A stretch of DNA of 64,000 nt. Origin: Streptomyces sp. HNM0575. GTDB lineage: Bacteria; Actinomycetota; Actinomycetes; Streptomycetales; Streptomycetaceae. The DNA lies in assembly GCF_012726265.1 (NCBI RefSeq), contig NZ_JAASAG010000004.1, positions 434,001 through 498,000 on the forward strand, read 5' to 3'. Below the pieces are notes generated by a model. That model was not told the DNA's origin. It searched no databases and saw only the letters and a program-made list of their open reading frames with translations. The stretch's first letter is position 1; each line of letters starts with the position of its first letter. Of the stretch, positions 41,281 through 50,208 are shown piece after piece. The position numbers and the translations under genes were made by a program.

Positions 41281-42453
41281 ATGTCAGAGCCGGACCCGGC
41301 GGCCGTCAGTGCCGCCCTAGCAGCGCAGCGGATCGAGACCCCCTCGTGGGCGTACGCGAACTCCGGCACCCGCTTCAAGGTGTTCGCGCAGCCGGGGGTG
41401 CCCCGTACGCCCGAGGAGAAGCTGGACGACGCGGCCCGCGTGCACGAGCACACGGGCGTCGCGCCCACCGTCGCCCTGCACATCCCCTGGGACAGGACCG
41501 ACGACTACGGCGCGCTCGCCTCCTACGCGCGCGAGCGCGGCCTGCGCCTGGGCACGATCAACTCCAACGTCTTCCAGGACGACGACTACAAGCTGGGCTC
41601 GGTCACCCACCCCGACCCGGCGGTCCGCCGCAAGGCCCTGGACCACCTGCTGGAGTGCGTCGACATCATGGACGCCACAGGCTCGCGCGACCTGAAGCTC
41701 TGGTTCGCCGACGGCACCAACTACCCCGGCCAGGACGACGTACGGGACCGCCAGGACCGGCTGGCCGAGGCGCTCACCGCGGTGCGCGACCGGCTCGGCG
41801 AGGGGCAGCGGATGCTGCTGGAGTACAAGTTCTTCGAACCGGCCTTCTACACCACGGACGTCCCCGACTGGGGCACCGCCTACGCCCACTGCCTGAAGCT
41901 CGGCCCCAAGGCGCAGGTCGTCGTCGACACGGGCCACCACGCGCCGGGCACCAACATCGAGTTCATCGTCGCGCTGCTGCTGCGGGAGGGAAAGCTCGGC
42001 GGCTTCGACTTCAACTCCCGCTTCTACGCCGACGACGACCTGATGGTGGGCGCGGCCGACCCCTTCCAGCTCTTCCGCATCATGTACGAAGTGGTGCGCG
42101 GCGGAGGGCTGGACAGCGCGGCGGGCATCGCCTTCATGCTGGACCAGTGCCACAACATCGAGCCGAAGATCCCCGCGATCATCCGTTCCGTGATGAACGT
42201 GCAGGAGGCCACCGCCAAGGCGCTGCTGGTGGACCGCGGCGCGCTGGCGAGCGCCCAGCGCTCCGGTGACGTGCTGGGCGCCAACGCGGTGCTGATGGAC
42301 GCGTACAACACCGACGTACGACCGCTGCTGGCCCGGCTGCGGGAGGAGAGCGGGCTGGAACCGGACCCGGTCGCGGCGTACCACCGCTCGGGATGGGCGG
42401 AGAAGATCACCGAAGAGCGCAAGGGCGGTCAACAGGCGGGCTGGGGAGTGTAG
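41281..42453 (+). CDS. rhaI: L-rhamnose isomerase
   Basis: A 390-residue TIM-barrel isomerase of the RhaI type (as in Pseudomonas stutzeri and Rhizobium), different from E. coli RhaA. It converts L-rhamnose to L-rhamnulose. [40 protein letters not shown] and [20 protein letters not shown] carry the Glu, Asp and His residues that bind the two metal ions. The ATG follows AGAGGAG by 5 bases. The next gene starts 6 bases after its stop. It is first in the rhaI-rhaD-rhaB-lutABC gene run, under the operator at 41166. Confidence 0.94.
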   Translation: MSEPDPAAVSAALAAQRIETPSWAYANSGTRFKVFAQPGVPRTPEEKLDDAARVHEHTGVAPTVALHIPWDRTDDYGALASYARERGLRLGTINSNVFQDDDYKLGSVTHPDPAVRRKALDHLLECVDIMDATGSRDLKLWFADGTNYPGQDDVRDRQDRLAEALTAVRDRLGEGQRMLLEYKFFEPAFYTTDVPDWGTAYAHCLKLGPKAQVVVDTGHHAPGTNIEFIVALLLREGKLGGFDFNSRFYADDDLMVGAADPFQLFRIMYEVVRGGGLDSAAGIAFMLDQCHNIEPKIPAIIRSVMNVQEATAKALLVDRGALASAQRSGDVLGANAVLMDAYNTDVRPLLARLREESGLEPDPVAAYHRSGWAEKITEERKGGQQAGWGV

Positions 42454-42459
42454 TTCAGC

Positions 42460-44505
42460 ATGACGGCACAGCAGCACACGACGGTCGGCGAACTCCTGGC
42501 GCGCTCGCACCGCCTCGGCGCCGACCCGCGCAACACCAACTACGCGGGCGGCAACACCTCCGCCAAGGGCCTCGCGCCCGATCCCGTCACGGGGCAGGAC
42601 ACGGAACTGCTGTGGGTCAAGGGCTCAGGCGGCGACCTCGGCACCCTCACCGCCGACGGTCTGGCCGCGCTGAGCCTGGACCGGCTGCGGGCGCTGAAGG
42701 ACGTCTACCCCGGCGTCGGGCGCGAGGACGAGATGGTCGCCGCCTTCGACTACTGCCTGCACGGCAGGGGCGGTGCGGCGCCCTCCATCGACACGGCCAT
42801 GCACGGCCTCGTGGACGCACCGCACGTCGACCATCTACACCCCGACTCGGGCATCGCGCTGGCCTGCGCCGCCGACGGGGAGAAGCTGACACGGGAGTGC
42901 TTCGGCGACAGCGTGGCCTGGGTGCCCTGGCGTCGCCCCGGTTTCCAGCTGGGCCTGGACGTCGCGGCGGTGCGGCGGGACAACCCGCGGGCCGTCGGCT
43001 GCGTGCTGGGCGGCCACGGCATCACCGCCTGGGGCGCCACGAGCGAGGAGTGCGAGCGCAACTCGCTGTACGTCATCGAGACCGCGGCGGCTTTCCTCGC
43101 CGGGCGCGGCAGGCCCGAGCCGTTCGGTCCCGTACGGGAGGGTTACGAGCCGCTTGCGCACGAGGAGCGCCGCGAACGGGCCGCCGCGCTCGCCCCGTTG
43201 ATCCGGGGACTCGCCTCCGCCGACCGGCCGCAGGTCGGCCACTTCGACGACTCCGGCCCGGTGCTGGACTTCCTCTCCCGCACGGAGCATCCGCGGCTCG
43301 CTGCGCTCGGCACCTCCTGCCCGGACCACTTCCTGCGCACCAAGGTCCGTCCGCTCGTGCTGGACCTGCCCGCCTCGGCGCCCCTGGAGGAGGCACGGGC
43401 GCGGCTGCGGGAGCTGCACGAGGAGTACCGGGCGGACTACCACGCCTACTACGAGCGGCACGCCGGGCCCGGCTCGCCGGCGATGCGCGGCGCCGACCCG
43501 GCGATCGTGCTGGTGCCGGGGGTGGGGATGTTCTCCTTCGGCAAGGACAAGCAGACGGCGCGCGTGGCGGGCGAGTTCTACGTCAACGCGATCAACGTGA
43601 TGCACGGCGCCGAGGCGGTCTCCACATACGCGCCCATCCCGGAGTCGGAGAAGTTCCGCATCGAATACTGGGAGCTGGAGGAGGCCAAGCTGCGCCGCAT
43701 GCCCCCGCCCAGGCCGCTGGCGGCACGGGTCGCACTGGTGACGGGGGCCGGTTCGGGCATCGGCCGTGCCGTGGCGCGGCGGCTGTCCGCGGAGGGCGCG
43801 TGCGTGGTCGTCGCCGACCGCGACGAGGCGAGCGCGGAGGAGACCGCCGGTGAACTGGGCGGCCCCGACCGGGCGTTGGCGGTCCCCGTCGACGTCACGT
43901 CCGAGGAGCAGATCGCCGCGGCCTTCCGTGAGGCCGTGCTCGCCTTCGGCGGCGTCGACCTCGTCGTCAACAACGCCGGCATCTCCCTCTCCAAGCCGCT
44001 CGCGGAGACCACCGCCGAGGACTGGGACGCACAGCACGGCATCATGGCCCGCGGCTCCTTCCTCACCTCCCGCGAGGCGGCACGGGTGATGGCCGAGCAG
44101 GACATGGGCGGCGACATCGTCTACATCGCCTCCAAGAACGGCGTCGTCGCGGGCCCGAACAACGTCGCCTACGGAGCCGCCAAGGCCGACCAGGCGCATC
44201 AGGTACGGCTGCTGGCGGCCGAGCTGGGCGGGCTGGGCGTCCGCGTCAACGGCGTCAACCCGGACGGTGTGGTGCGCGGTTCGGGGATCTTCGCGGGCGG
44301 CTGGGGCGCACAGCGCGCGGCGGTCTACGGGGTGCCGGAGGAGAAGCTCGGCGAGTTCTACGCCCAGCGGACGCTGCTGAAGCGGGAGGTGCTCCCGGAG
44401 CACGTGGCGGCGGCGGTCTTCGCCCTGACCGGCGGGGACCTCAGCCAGACCACCGGCCTGCACATCCCGGTCGATGCGGGCGTCGCCGCCGCATTCCTGC
44501 GCTGA
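42460..44505 (+). CDS. rhaD: Bifunctional rhamnulose-1-phosphate aldolase/lactaldehyde dehydrogenase
   Basis: A 681-residue fusion. Residues 1-400 are a class II (zinc) aldolase: HVDHLHPDSG and CVLGGHGITAWG hold zinc-binding His residues. Residues about 425-681 are an SDR with ALVTGAGSGIGRAVARRL, NNAGIS and a Tyr-x3-Lys in VAYGAAKADQ. As in the RhaEW/YuxG proteins of bacilli, the aldolase splits L-rhamnulose-1-phosphate into dihydroxyacetone phosphate and L-lactaldehyde, which the SDR part oxidises to L-lactate with NAD. The ATG lies 6 bases after the rhaI stop. The lactate product matches the lutABC genes downstream. Confidence 0.93.
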   Translation: MTAQQHTTVGELLARSHRLGADPRNTNYAGGNTSAKGLAPDPVTGQDTELLWVKGSGGDLGTLTADGLAALSLDRLRALKDVYPGVGREDEMVAAFDYCLHGRGGAAPSIDTAMHGLVDAPHVDHLHPDSGIALACAADGEKLTRECFGDSVAWVPWRRPGFQLGLDVAAVRRDNPRAVGCVLGGHGITAWGATSEECERNSLYVIETAAAFLAGRGRPEPFGPVREGYEPLAHEERRERAAALAPLIRGLASADRPQVGHFDDSGPVLDFLSRTEHPRLAALGTSCPDHFLRTKVRPLVLDLPASAPLEEARARLRELHEEYRADYHAYYERHAGPGSPAMRGADPAIVLVPGVGMFSFGKDKQTARVAGEFYVNAINVMHGAEAVSTYAPIPESEKFRIEYWELEEAKLRRMPPPRPLAARVALVTGAGSGIGRAVARRLSAEGACVVVADRDEASAEETAGELGGPDRALAVPVDVTSEEQIAAAFREAVLAFGGVDLVVNNAGISLSKPLAETTAEDWDAQHGIMARGSFLTSREAARVMAEQDMGGDIVYIASKNGVVAGPNNVAYGAAKADQAHQVRLLAAELGGLGVRVNGVNPDGVVRGSGIFAGGWGAQRAAVYGVPEEKLGEFYAQRTLLKREVLPEHVAAAVFALTGGDLSQTTGLHIPVDAGVAAAFLR

Positions 44506-44559
44506 GCGCGGCAGTTGCCCCGTCACGGCGCGGTGCGAACCAGTCCCCCACGCCCCGGA

Positions 44560-44700
44560 ACGGTCCCTCAAAAGCCCTCGAAGCCTCTCGAAGCCCCGAT
44601 GCACTCCCGACGAAGTCCCGAAGCAGTCCCGAGCACTTCCGAGAAGGTCCCGAGCAGTCCCGACGAAGTCCCCCCGTCCGTACGCCGTCCGTACGCCGTC
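44560..44700 (+). repeat. Imperfect 10-12-base repeats upstream of rhaB
   Basis: About six copies of GTCCCGA-type units (for example GTCCCGAAGCA, GTCCCGAGCA, GTCCCGACGAA) and a doubled CCGTCCGTACG fill most of the 213-base gap between rhaD and the chosen rhaB start. The rhaB frame stays open across them, so they could encode a Pro/Ser/Glu-rich leader if an earlier start is used. Confidence 0.6.
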
Positions 44701-44718
44701 CGCGAGGAACCCGCCGCC

Positions 44719-46233
44719 GTGTCACCGCACCCGTCAACGTCCCCGCCCGCCGCCGCCTCCCGGCGTTCTGGTGGTCGCTTCGCCGCCGTCGACCTCGGCG
44801 CGTCCAGCGGGCGCGTCATCACGGGCGACGTGACTCCCGGCTCCGTGGAGCTGCGGGAGGCGCACCGCTTCCCCAACAGGCCCGTACGCACGGCCGGAAC
44901 GCTCCACTGGGACGTCCTCGCCCTGTACGGGGGCGTCCTGGACGGTCTGCGGGCGGCCGGGCCCGTGACGTCCGTCGGTGTGGACTCCTGGGCCGTGGAC
45001 TACGGGCTGCTCGACGCCGACGGCGCGCTGCTCGGCAACCCCGTCCACTACCGCGACTCCCGCACGGAGGGCATGGCCGACCGCCTCGCCGAGGTGCTCT
45101 CCCCGCGGGAGCTGTACGCGCACACCGGCCTGGCGTACCTGCCGTTCAACACGGTGCACCAGCTGGCAGCCGCCCGGGACTCCGCCCAACTGGCCGCCGC
45201 GCGGCAGCTGTTGCTCATGCCGGACCTGATCTCGTACTGGCTGACGGGTGTCGCCGGCACCGAGCTGACCAACGCCTCCACCACCCAGCTCATCGATCCG
45301 CGCACCCGCGACTGGTCCCCGGCAGTCGCCGAGGCCGCGGGCGTGGAGCTGTCGCTCTTCCCGCCGCTGCGGCTGCCCGGCGACCCCGCGGGCGAACTGC
45401 TGCCCGCCGTGCTGGAGGAGACGGGACTGCCCGGGCCGCTGCCGGTGACGGCGGTGGGTTCGCACGACACGGCCTCGGCGGTCTCGGCCGTCCCGGCCGT
45501 CTCGGGCCGCTTCGCGTACATCGCCACCGGGACCTGGTCGCTGGCCGGGCTGGAGCTGACCCGTCCCGTGCTGACGGAGGCGAGCAGGGAGGCCGGCTTC
45601 ACCAACGAACTCGGCGTCGACGGCACGGTCCGCTACCTGCGCAACATCATGGGCCTGTGGCTGCTCCAGGAGTGCATGCGCACCTGGGAGTCGGAAGGGC
45701 GGGCGCAGGACCTGCGGTCACTGCTGCGCGAGGCCGCGTCGTGTCCGCCGCTGAGGTCGGTCGTCGACGCGGGAGATCCGGGCTTCCTCGCTCCGGGCGG
45801 CATGCCGCGGCGCATCGCCGAGGCGTGCCGGCGCACGGGGCAGCCGGAGCCCGAGGGGCCCGCCGGGACCGTGCGGTGCGTGCTGGACTCCCTCGCGCTC
45901 GCGCACCGGCTGGCCGTCGAGGACGCGGGGCGTCTCGCGGACACCGAGACCGACGTGGTGCACGTCGTCGGCGGTGGCGTGCACAACGAGCTGCTGTGCC
46001 AACTCACCGCCGACGCCTGCCGGTTGCCCGTGATCGCGGGCCCGGCGGAGGCCGCCGCACTGGGCAGCGTCATGGTGCAGGCGCGTGCACACGGAGTGAT
46101 CGGCGACGACCCGGGGCTGGTCAGGCGGCTGCTTTGTGACACGCTTCCGCTGCGGACGTACGAACCGTCCGGCGGCCACGGCAGTCCGCAGGCCTGGTCC
46201 CGGGCGGCGGCGACGATCCGCGGCACCGGCTGA
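44719..46233 (+). CDS. rhaB: Rhamnulokinase (FGGY carbohydrate kinase)
   Basis: A 504-residue FGGY kinase that phosphorylates L-rhamnulose at C1. FAAVDLGASSGRVITGDV is the N-terminal phosphate loop, VGVDSWAVDYGLLDADG holds the catalytic Asp, and GTWSLAGLEL and VVHVVGGGVHNELLCQLTAD are the C-terminal adenosine motifs. TGLAYLPFNTVHQLAA is typical of rhamnulokinases. The start is GTG 44719, 9 bases after GAGGAA; ATG 44599 and ATG 44515 are in frame but would add repetitive sequence. It follows rhaD by 213 bases and precedes lutA by 43. Confidence 0.9.
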   Translation: MSPHPSTSPPAAASRRSGGRFAAVDLGASSGRVITGDVTPGSVELREAHRFPNRPVRTAGTLHWDVLALYGGVLDGLRAAGPVTSVGVDSWAVDYGLLDADGALLGNPVHYRDSRTEGMADRLAEVLSPRELYAHTGLAYLPFNTVHQLAAARDSAQLAAARQLLLMPDLISYWLTGVAGTELTNASTTQLIDPRTRDWSPAVAEAAGVELSLFPPLRLPGDPAGELLPAVLEETGLPGPLPVTAVGSHDTASAVSAVPAVSGRFAYIATGTWSLAGLELTRPVLTEASREAGFTNELGVDGTVRYLRNIMGLWLLQECMRTWESEGRAQDLRSLLREAASCPPLRSVVDAGDPGFLAPGGMPRRIAEACRRTGQPEPEGPAGTVRCVLDSLALAHRLAVEDAGRLADTETDVVHVVGGGVHNELLCQLTADACRLPVIAGPAEAAALGSVMVQARAHGVIGDDPGLVRRLLCDTLPLRTYEPSGGHGSPQAWSRAAATIRGTG

Positions 46234-46276
46234 GCCCCGCGCGGGGCGGGCCGGGAGGAAGGGACAAGGAGGCACC

Positions 46277-46993
46277 GTGCGGGTCGCACTCTTCATCACC
46301 TGCATCAACGACGCGCTCTACCCCGGCACGGGGCAGGCCGTCGTCACGCTCCTGGAGCGGCTGGGCGTCGAGGTCGGCTTCCCCGAGGCCCAGAGCTGCT
46401 GCGGGCAGCCGCAGTTCAACACCGGCTACCGCAGCGAGGCCGTACCGCTGGCGCGCCGCTACGCCGAGGCGTTCCGCGGCTACGACCACATCGTGGTGCC
46501 CTCCGGGTCGTGCGCCGCGATGGTGCGCGACAACTATCCGCGGATCGGGGCCGAGTTCACGCGGGAGGCCGTCGCCGGCACATACGAGCTGACCGAGTTC
46601 CTCGTCGACGTGCTCGGCGTCACCGACGTCGGCGCGTACTACCCGCACACCGTCACCTACCACCCCACCTGCCACGGCCTGCGGATGCTCGGCCTCGGCG
46701 ACCGCCCGCGCCGGCTGCTGGAGTCCGTGAAGGGGCTTCGCCTGGTGGAGCTGGAGGGCGCCGAGGAGTGCTGCGGCTTCGGCGGCACCTTCGCGGTGAA
46801 GAACGCCGACGTCTCCGCCGCGATGGGCGCCGACAAGGCACGCCACATCGAGGAGACCGACGCCGAGGCGGTCTGCACCGTCGACAACTCCTGCCTCATG
46901 CACATCGGCGGCACCCTCACGCGGCGCGGTTCCGCGACGCGGCCCGTGCACATCGCCGAGATCCTGGCCGGCACCGAGGAGGCACCACTGTGA
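46277..46993 (+). CDS. lutA: L-lactate utilisation protein LutA (Fe-S/cysteine-rich subunit)
   Basis: A 238-residue protein with two cysteine-rich (CCG) domains: QSCCGQPQFNTGYRSEA near residue 41 and EECCGFGGTFAVKNADVS near residue 168, the pattern that binds a noncubane Fe-S cluster. With LutB and LutC it oxidises L-lactate to pyruvate. AAGGAGG precedes the GTG by 4 bases. Its stop overlaps the lutB start (GTGA). In this locus its substrate is probably lactate produced from rhamnose. Confidence 0.92.
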   Translation: MRVALFITCINDALYPGTGQAVVTLLERLGVEVGFPEAQSCCGQPQFNTGYRSEAVPLARRYAEAFRGYDHIVVPSGSCAAMVRDNYPRIGAEFTREAVAGTYELTEFLVDVLGVTDVGAYYPHTVTYHPTCHGLRMLGLGDRPRRLLESVKGLRLVELEGAEECCGFGGTFAVKNADVSAAMGADKARHIEETDAEAVCTVDNSCLMHIGGTLTRRGSATRPVHIAEILAGTEEAPL

Positions 46994-48489
46994 GCGGTAC
47001 GTATCTGGGCATGCCCTCCTTCCCGCGGGCCGCCGCCGCTTCGACGCGCGACATGCGGCTGCGCGGCAACCTGCGGCACGCCACGCACACCATCCGCGCC
47101 AAGCGCGCGCAGGCCGTCGAGGAGCTGGGCGACTGGCAGCGGCTGCGCGCGGCGGGCGCGGCGCTGAAGGAGCGCACGCTGCGCCATCTCGACCACTATC
47201 TGGAGCAGTTGGAGGCCGCGGTGACCGCGGCGGGCGGCCACGTGCACTGGGCGCGCGACGCCGAGGAGGCCAACCGGATCGTCACGGACCTCGTACGTGA
47301 GACGGGCGAGAGCGAGGTCGTCAAGGTCAAGTCCATGGCCACACAGGAGACCGGGCTCAACGAGGCGCTCGCGAAGTCCGGGATCTCGGCGTACGAGACG
47401 GACCTCGCCGAACTCATCGTGCAGCTCGGCGACGATCTCCCGTCCCACATCCTCGTACCGGCCATCCACCGCAACCGCGACCAGATCCGCGACATCTTCC
47501 GCGAGAAGATGGGCAGTTGGGGGCGGGCCGCACCCAAGGGTCTCAGCGACGACCCGGCTGAGCTGGCGGAGGCGGCGCGGCTGCATCTGCGCGAGAAGTT
47601 CCTGGACGCGAAGGTCGGCGTCTCGGGCGCCAACTTCATGGTCGCCGAGACCGGCACGCTCGTGGTCGTCGAGTCGGAGGGCAACGGCCGGATGTGCCTG
47701 ACACTTCCGGAGACGCTGATCTCCGTGGTGGGCATCGAGAAGATCGTGCCCACGTGGCAGGACCTGGAGGTCTTCCTACAGACGCTGCCGCGCTCGTCCA
47801 CCGCGGAGCGCATGAACCCCTACACCTCGACCTGGACGGGCACCACCGACGAGGACGGCCCCTCCGCCTTCCATCTGGTCCTGCTCGACAACGGCCGCAC
47901 CGACGCGCTGGCCGACACCGTGGGACGGCAGGCGCTGCGCTGCATCCGCTGCTCGGCGTGCCTGAACGTCTGCCCCGTCTACGAGCGCGCGGGCGGGCAC
48001 GCCTACGGCTCGGCCTACCCCGGTCCGATCGGCGCGATCCTCACCCCGCAACTGCGGGGCGTGCAAAGCGAGTTGGACGCGTCGCTGCCGTACGCCTCGT
48101 CGCTGTGCGGCGCGTGCTACGAGGTGTGCCCCGTCGCCATCGACATCCCGGAGGTGCTGGTGCACCTGCGCGAACGCGTCGTCGAGGGCGGCACCGTCAG
48201 CGTCCGCGGGCAGAGGACCACCATCCGGCCGGCGAAGGGCCACGCCGCCGAGCGCGCCGTGATGCGGGCCGCGCGCTGGGCCTTCGACCATCCCCGGGCC
48301 CTGCGGGGCGGCCAGCGGCTGGCCTCCCGTACGCGGCGTCTCACCCCGCGGCGGCTTCCGCTGCCCGGCCCGGGAAAGGCCTGGTCGGACAGTCGCGACC
48401 TGCCGCGTCCGGCGGCGGAGTCCTTCCGCGACTGGTGGCGGCGCACCCGTGGCGAGGACCACGGAGACGGCGAAGGAGGCGCCCGGTGA
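46990..48489 (+). CDS. lutB: L-lactate utilisation protein LutB (Fe-S subunit)
   Basis: A 499-residue protein. The LUD (DUF162) domain covers about residues 60-300 with GVSGANFMVAETGTLVVVES and SEVVKVKSMATQETGLNEAL. Two 4Fe-4S motifs follow: CIRCSACLNVCPVYERAGGH near residue 318 and LCGACYEVCPVAIDIPEVLV near residue 372. This passes electrons from lactate oxidation toward the respiratory chain, although the direct acceptor is unknown. It overlaps both lutA and lutC by four bases (GTGA each). Confidence 0.93.
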   Translation: MSGTYLGMPSFPRAAAASTRDMRLRGNLRHATHTIRAKRAQAVEELGDWQRLRAAGAALKERTLRHLDHYLEQLEAAVTAAGGHVHWARDAEEANRIVTDLVRETGESEVVKVKSMATQETGLNEALAKSGISAYETDLAELIVQLGDDLPSHILVPAIHRNRDQIRDIFREKMGSWGRAAPKGLSDDPAELAEAARLHLREKFLDAKVGVSGANFMVAETGTLVVVESEGNGRMCLTLPETLISVVGIEKIVPTWQDLEVFLQTLPRSSTAERMNPYTSTWTGTTDEDGPSAFHLVLLDNGRTDALADTVGRQALRCIRCSACLNVCPVYERAGGHAYGSAYPGPIGAILTPQLRGVQSELDASLPYASSLCGACYEVCPVAIDIPEVLVHLRERVVEGGTVSVRGQRTTIRPAKGHAAERAVMRAARWAFDHPRALRGGQRLASRTRRLTPRRLPLPGPGKAWSDSRDLPRPAAESFRDWWRRTRGEDHGDGEGGAR

Positions 48490-49142
48490 ACAGCCGCGAC
48501 ACCGTGCTCGGCCGCGTGCGCCGCGCGCTCGCCGACGTACCGCGCGAGGAGACCCCGCAGGACGTGCCCGTCCCCCGCGACTACTGGACCACCCACGCCG
48601 AGCGCACCGACGCACAGCGGCTGGACCTGCTCGCGGAGAACCTCGCCGACTACCGCGCCCTGGTGCACCGCTGCACGCCGGCCCGACTGCCCGCCGTCAT
48701 CGCGGAGTTGCTGAGCGCGCGCGGCGCCCGCAGCGTCGTGGCGCCGCCGGGCGTCCCGGCGGACTGGCTGCCCGCGGAGGTGGAGCGAGTCGCCGACGAC
48801 CCTTCGATGCCGCCGCGCGAACTCGACGCGCTCGACAGCGTCGTGACGGGATGCGCCGTGGCCGTCGCCGAGACCGGGACCATCGTGCTGGACGCCGGAG
48901 CGGACCAGGGCAGGCGCCGCATCTCGCTCGTGCCGGACCATCACATCTGCGTCGTACGGGCCCCGGAGCAGATCGTGGACTCCGTTCCGCAGGCGCTCGG
49001 GCGGCTGGATCCCTCCCGGCCGCAGACCTGGATCTCCGGCCCGTCGGCCACCAGCGACATCGAACTCGACCGCGTGGAAGGGGTGCACGGCCCCCGCACC
49101 CTGGAGGTGGTCATCACCTCGCCCGCGGAGCAGCCCCGTTGA
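48486..49142 (+). CDS. lutC: L-lactate utilisation protein LutC
   Basis: A 218-residue LUD-domain protein. VTGCAVAVAETGTIVLDAGA and DHHICVVRAPEQIVDSVPQA are the family blocks, and TWISGPSATSDIELDRVEGV its end. It is required with LutA and LutB for L-lactate growth in Bacillus; its exact biochemical role is not settled. The GTG start overlaps the lutB stop. The ABC ATPase gene follows 32 bases later and may share the transcript. Confidence 0.92.
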   Translation: MNSRDTVLGRVRRALADVPREETPQDVPVPRDYWTTHAERTDAQRLDLLAENLADYRALVHRCTPARLPAVIAELLSARGARSVVAPPGVPADWLPAEVERVADDPSMPPRELDALDSVVTGCAVAVAETGTIVLDAGADQGRRRISLVPDHHICVVRAPEQIVDSVPQALGRLDPSRPQTWISGPSATSDIELDRVEGVHGPRTLEVVITSPAEQPR

Positions 49143-49174
49143 ACCCACCCGACCGAAAGGAGCCGCGGCCCGCG

Positions 49175-49999
49175 ATGCGATCGCCCGCCGTTCACACCAC
49201 GCCCTGGGAACCGCTCGCCGTCGCCGCCCTCGAAGGCGTGAGCGTGCGGCGCTACACCACCGGCCAGGTCATCCTCGACGGCATCGACTGGTCCCTCGCC
49301 GCCGGCGACCACTGGGCCCTGCTCGGCGCGAACGGCGCGGGCAAGACCACCCTGCTCCGGCTGCTCGGGGCGGTGATGTTCCCGACCGCGGGCACGGTGA
49401 CGGTGCTCGGGCACACCCTCGGCAGGGTCGACGTTCGGGAGCTGCGCGCGGTGATCGGCCACGTGTCCGGCGCGCAGCGGGTCCCGCAGGACGCCACAGG
49501 GCACACGGTGGTGCTCACCGGCGCCACCGGGACGGTGCAGCCGCTGTGGCGCAAGTACGACCGCGGCACGCGTGAACGTGCCCACGAACTCCTCGCCGAG
49601 CTGGAGTGCAAGGAGCTGGCCGACCGGCCGTACGGCGTGTGCTCGGGCGGGCAGCGCGCCCGGCTGCTGCTCGCCCGCGCGCTGATGTCCGACCCCGCTC
49701 TGCTGCTGCTGGACGAGCCGTTCAACGCCCTGGACCTGCCCTCACGGGAGGACCTGATCGACTCCCTGCGGCGCCTGGCCGCCAACCGCCCGCGGCTGAC
49801 CACCGTGACCGTCACCCACCACCTGGAGGAGCTCCCGCCGAGCACCAGCCACGCGGCTCTCCTGCGTGAGGGACGGATGCAGGCCCGCGGGCCCGTCGGG
49901 GAGACGCTGACGGGTCCGGCGATGACGTCCTGCTTCGGGCGCCCCATCGAAGTGACCCGGCAGGACGGCCGGTGGCTGGCCCGCTCGGGCCGCCCGTGA
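49175..49999 (+). CDS. ABC transporter ATP-binding protein (ModF/PhrA-like)
   Basis: A 274-residue single ABC domain. GANGAGKTTLLRLLG is Walker A, VCSGGQRARLLLARALMSDP the signature plus following helix, and LLLLDEPFNALDLPSRE Walker B. The H-loop His is in VTHHLEELPPSTSHA. PFNALD in place of the more usual PTxGLD and the HHLEE region resemble ModF/PhrA-type ATPases that work without a dedicated permease. There is no permease or binding protein next to it. Its link to lactate or rhamnose use is only positional. Confidence 0.85.
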   Translation: MRSPAVHTTPWEPLAVAALEGVSVRRYTTGQVILDGIDWSLAAGDHWALLGANGAGKTTLLRLLGAVMFPTAGTVTVLGHTLGRVDVRELRAVIGHVSGAQRVPQDATGHTVVLTGATGTVQPLWRKYDRGTRERAHELLAELECKELADRPYGVCSGGQRARLLLARALMSDPALLLLDEPFNALDLPSREDLIDSLRRLAANRPRLTTVTVTHHLEELPPSTSHAALLREGRMQARGPVGETLTGPAMTSCFGRPIEVTRQDGRWLARSGRP

Positions 50000-50172
50000 C
50001 AGGCCACGGGCGGACCTGGCCGGACCGGACCCGTCCGGCATGTGACCCGTCGGGCCCAGTGACCGAGCAGGACCGCGAGCGAACGGGCCCGTGCCCCAAC
50101 GGCCCGTGCCCGAGCGGGACCTAGGCCACGTGTCCGTACGTCCGCTCCCGATCGGCCTACGCTCACGGCCCG

Positions 50173-50201
50173 TTACGTCCCGCTCGTCGCTGGCCTAGCG
50201 T
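50173..50201 (+). promoter_or_regulatory. Promoter, probably leaderless
   Basis: TTACGT (50173-50178), a 17-base spacer and TAGCGT (50196-50201) lie 7 bases ahead of the ATG at 50209, which has no ribosome-binding site. Confidence 0.5.
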
Positions 50202-50208
50202 CGGTGCC

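Noticed and set aside
44560..44700. CRISPR-like direct repeats
   Set aside because: Units are 10-12 bases, imperfect and without spacers.
44515..44718. Earlier starts for rhaB
   Set aside because: They add 40-68 residues of Pro/Ser repeats ahead of the FGGY start; GTG 44719 has a proper ribosome-binding site.
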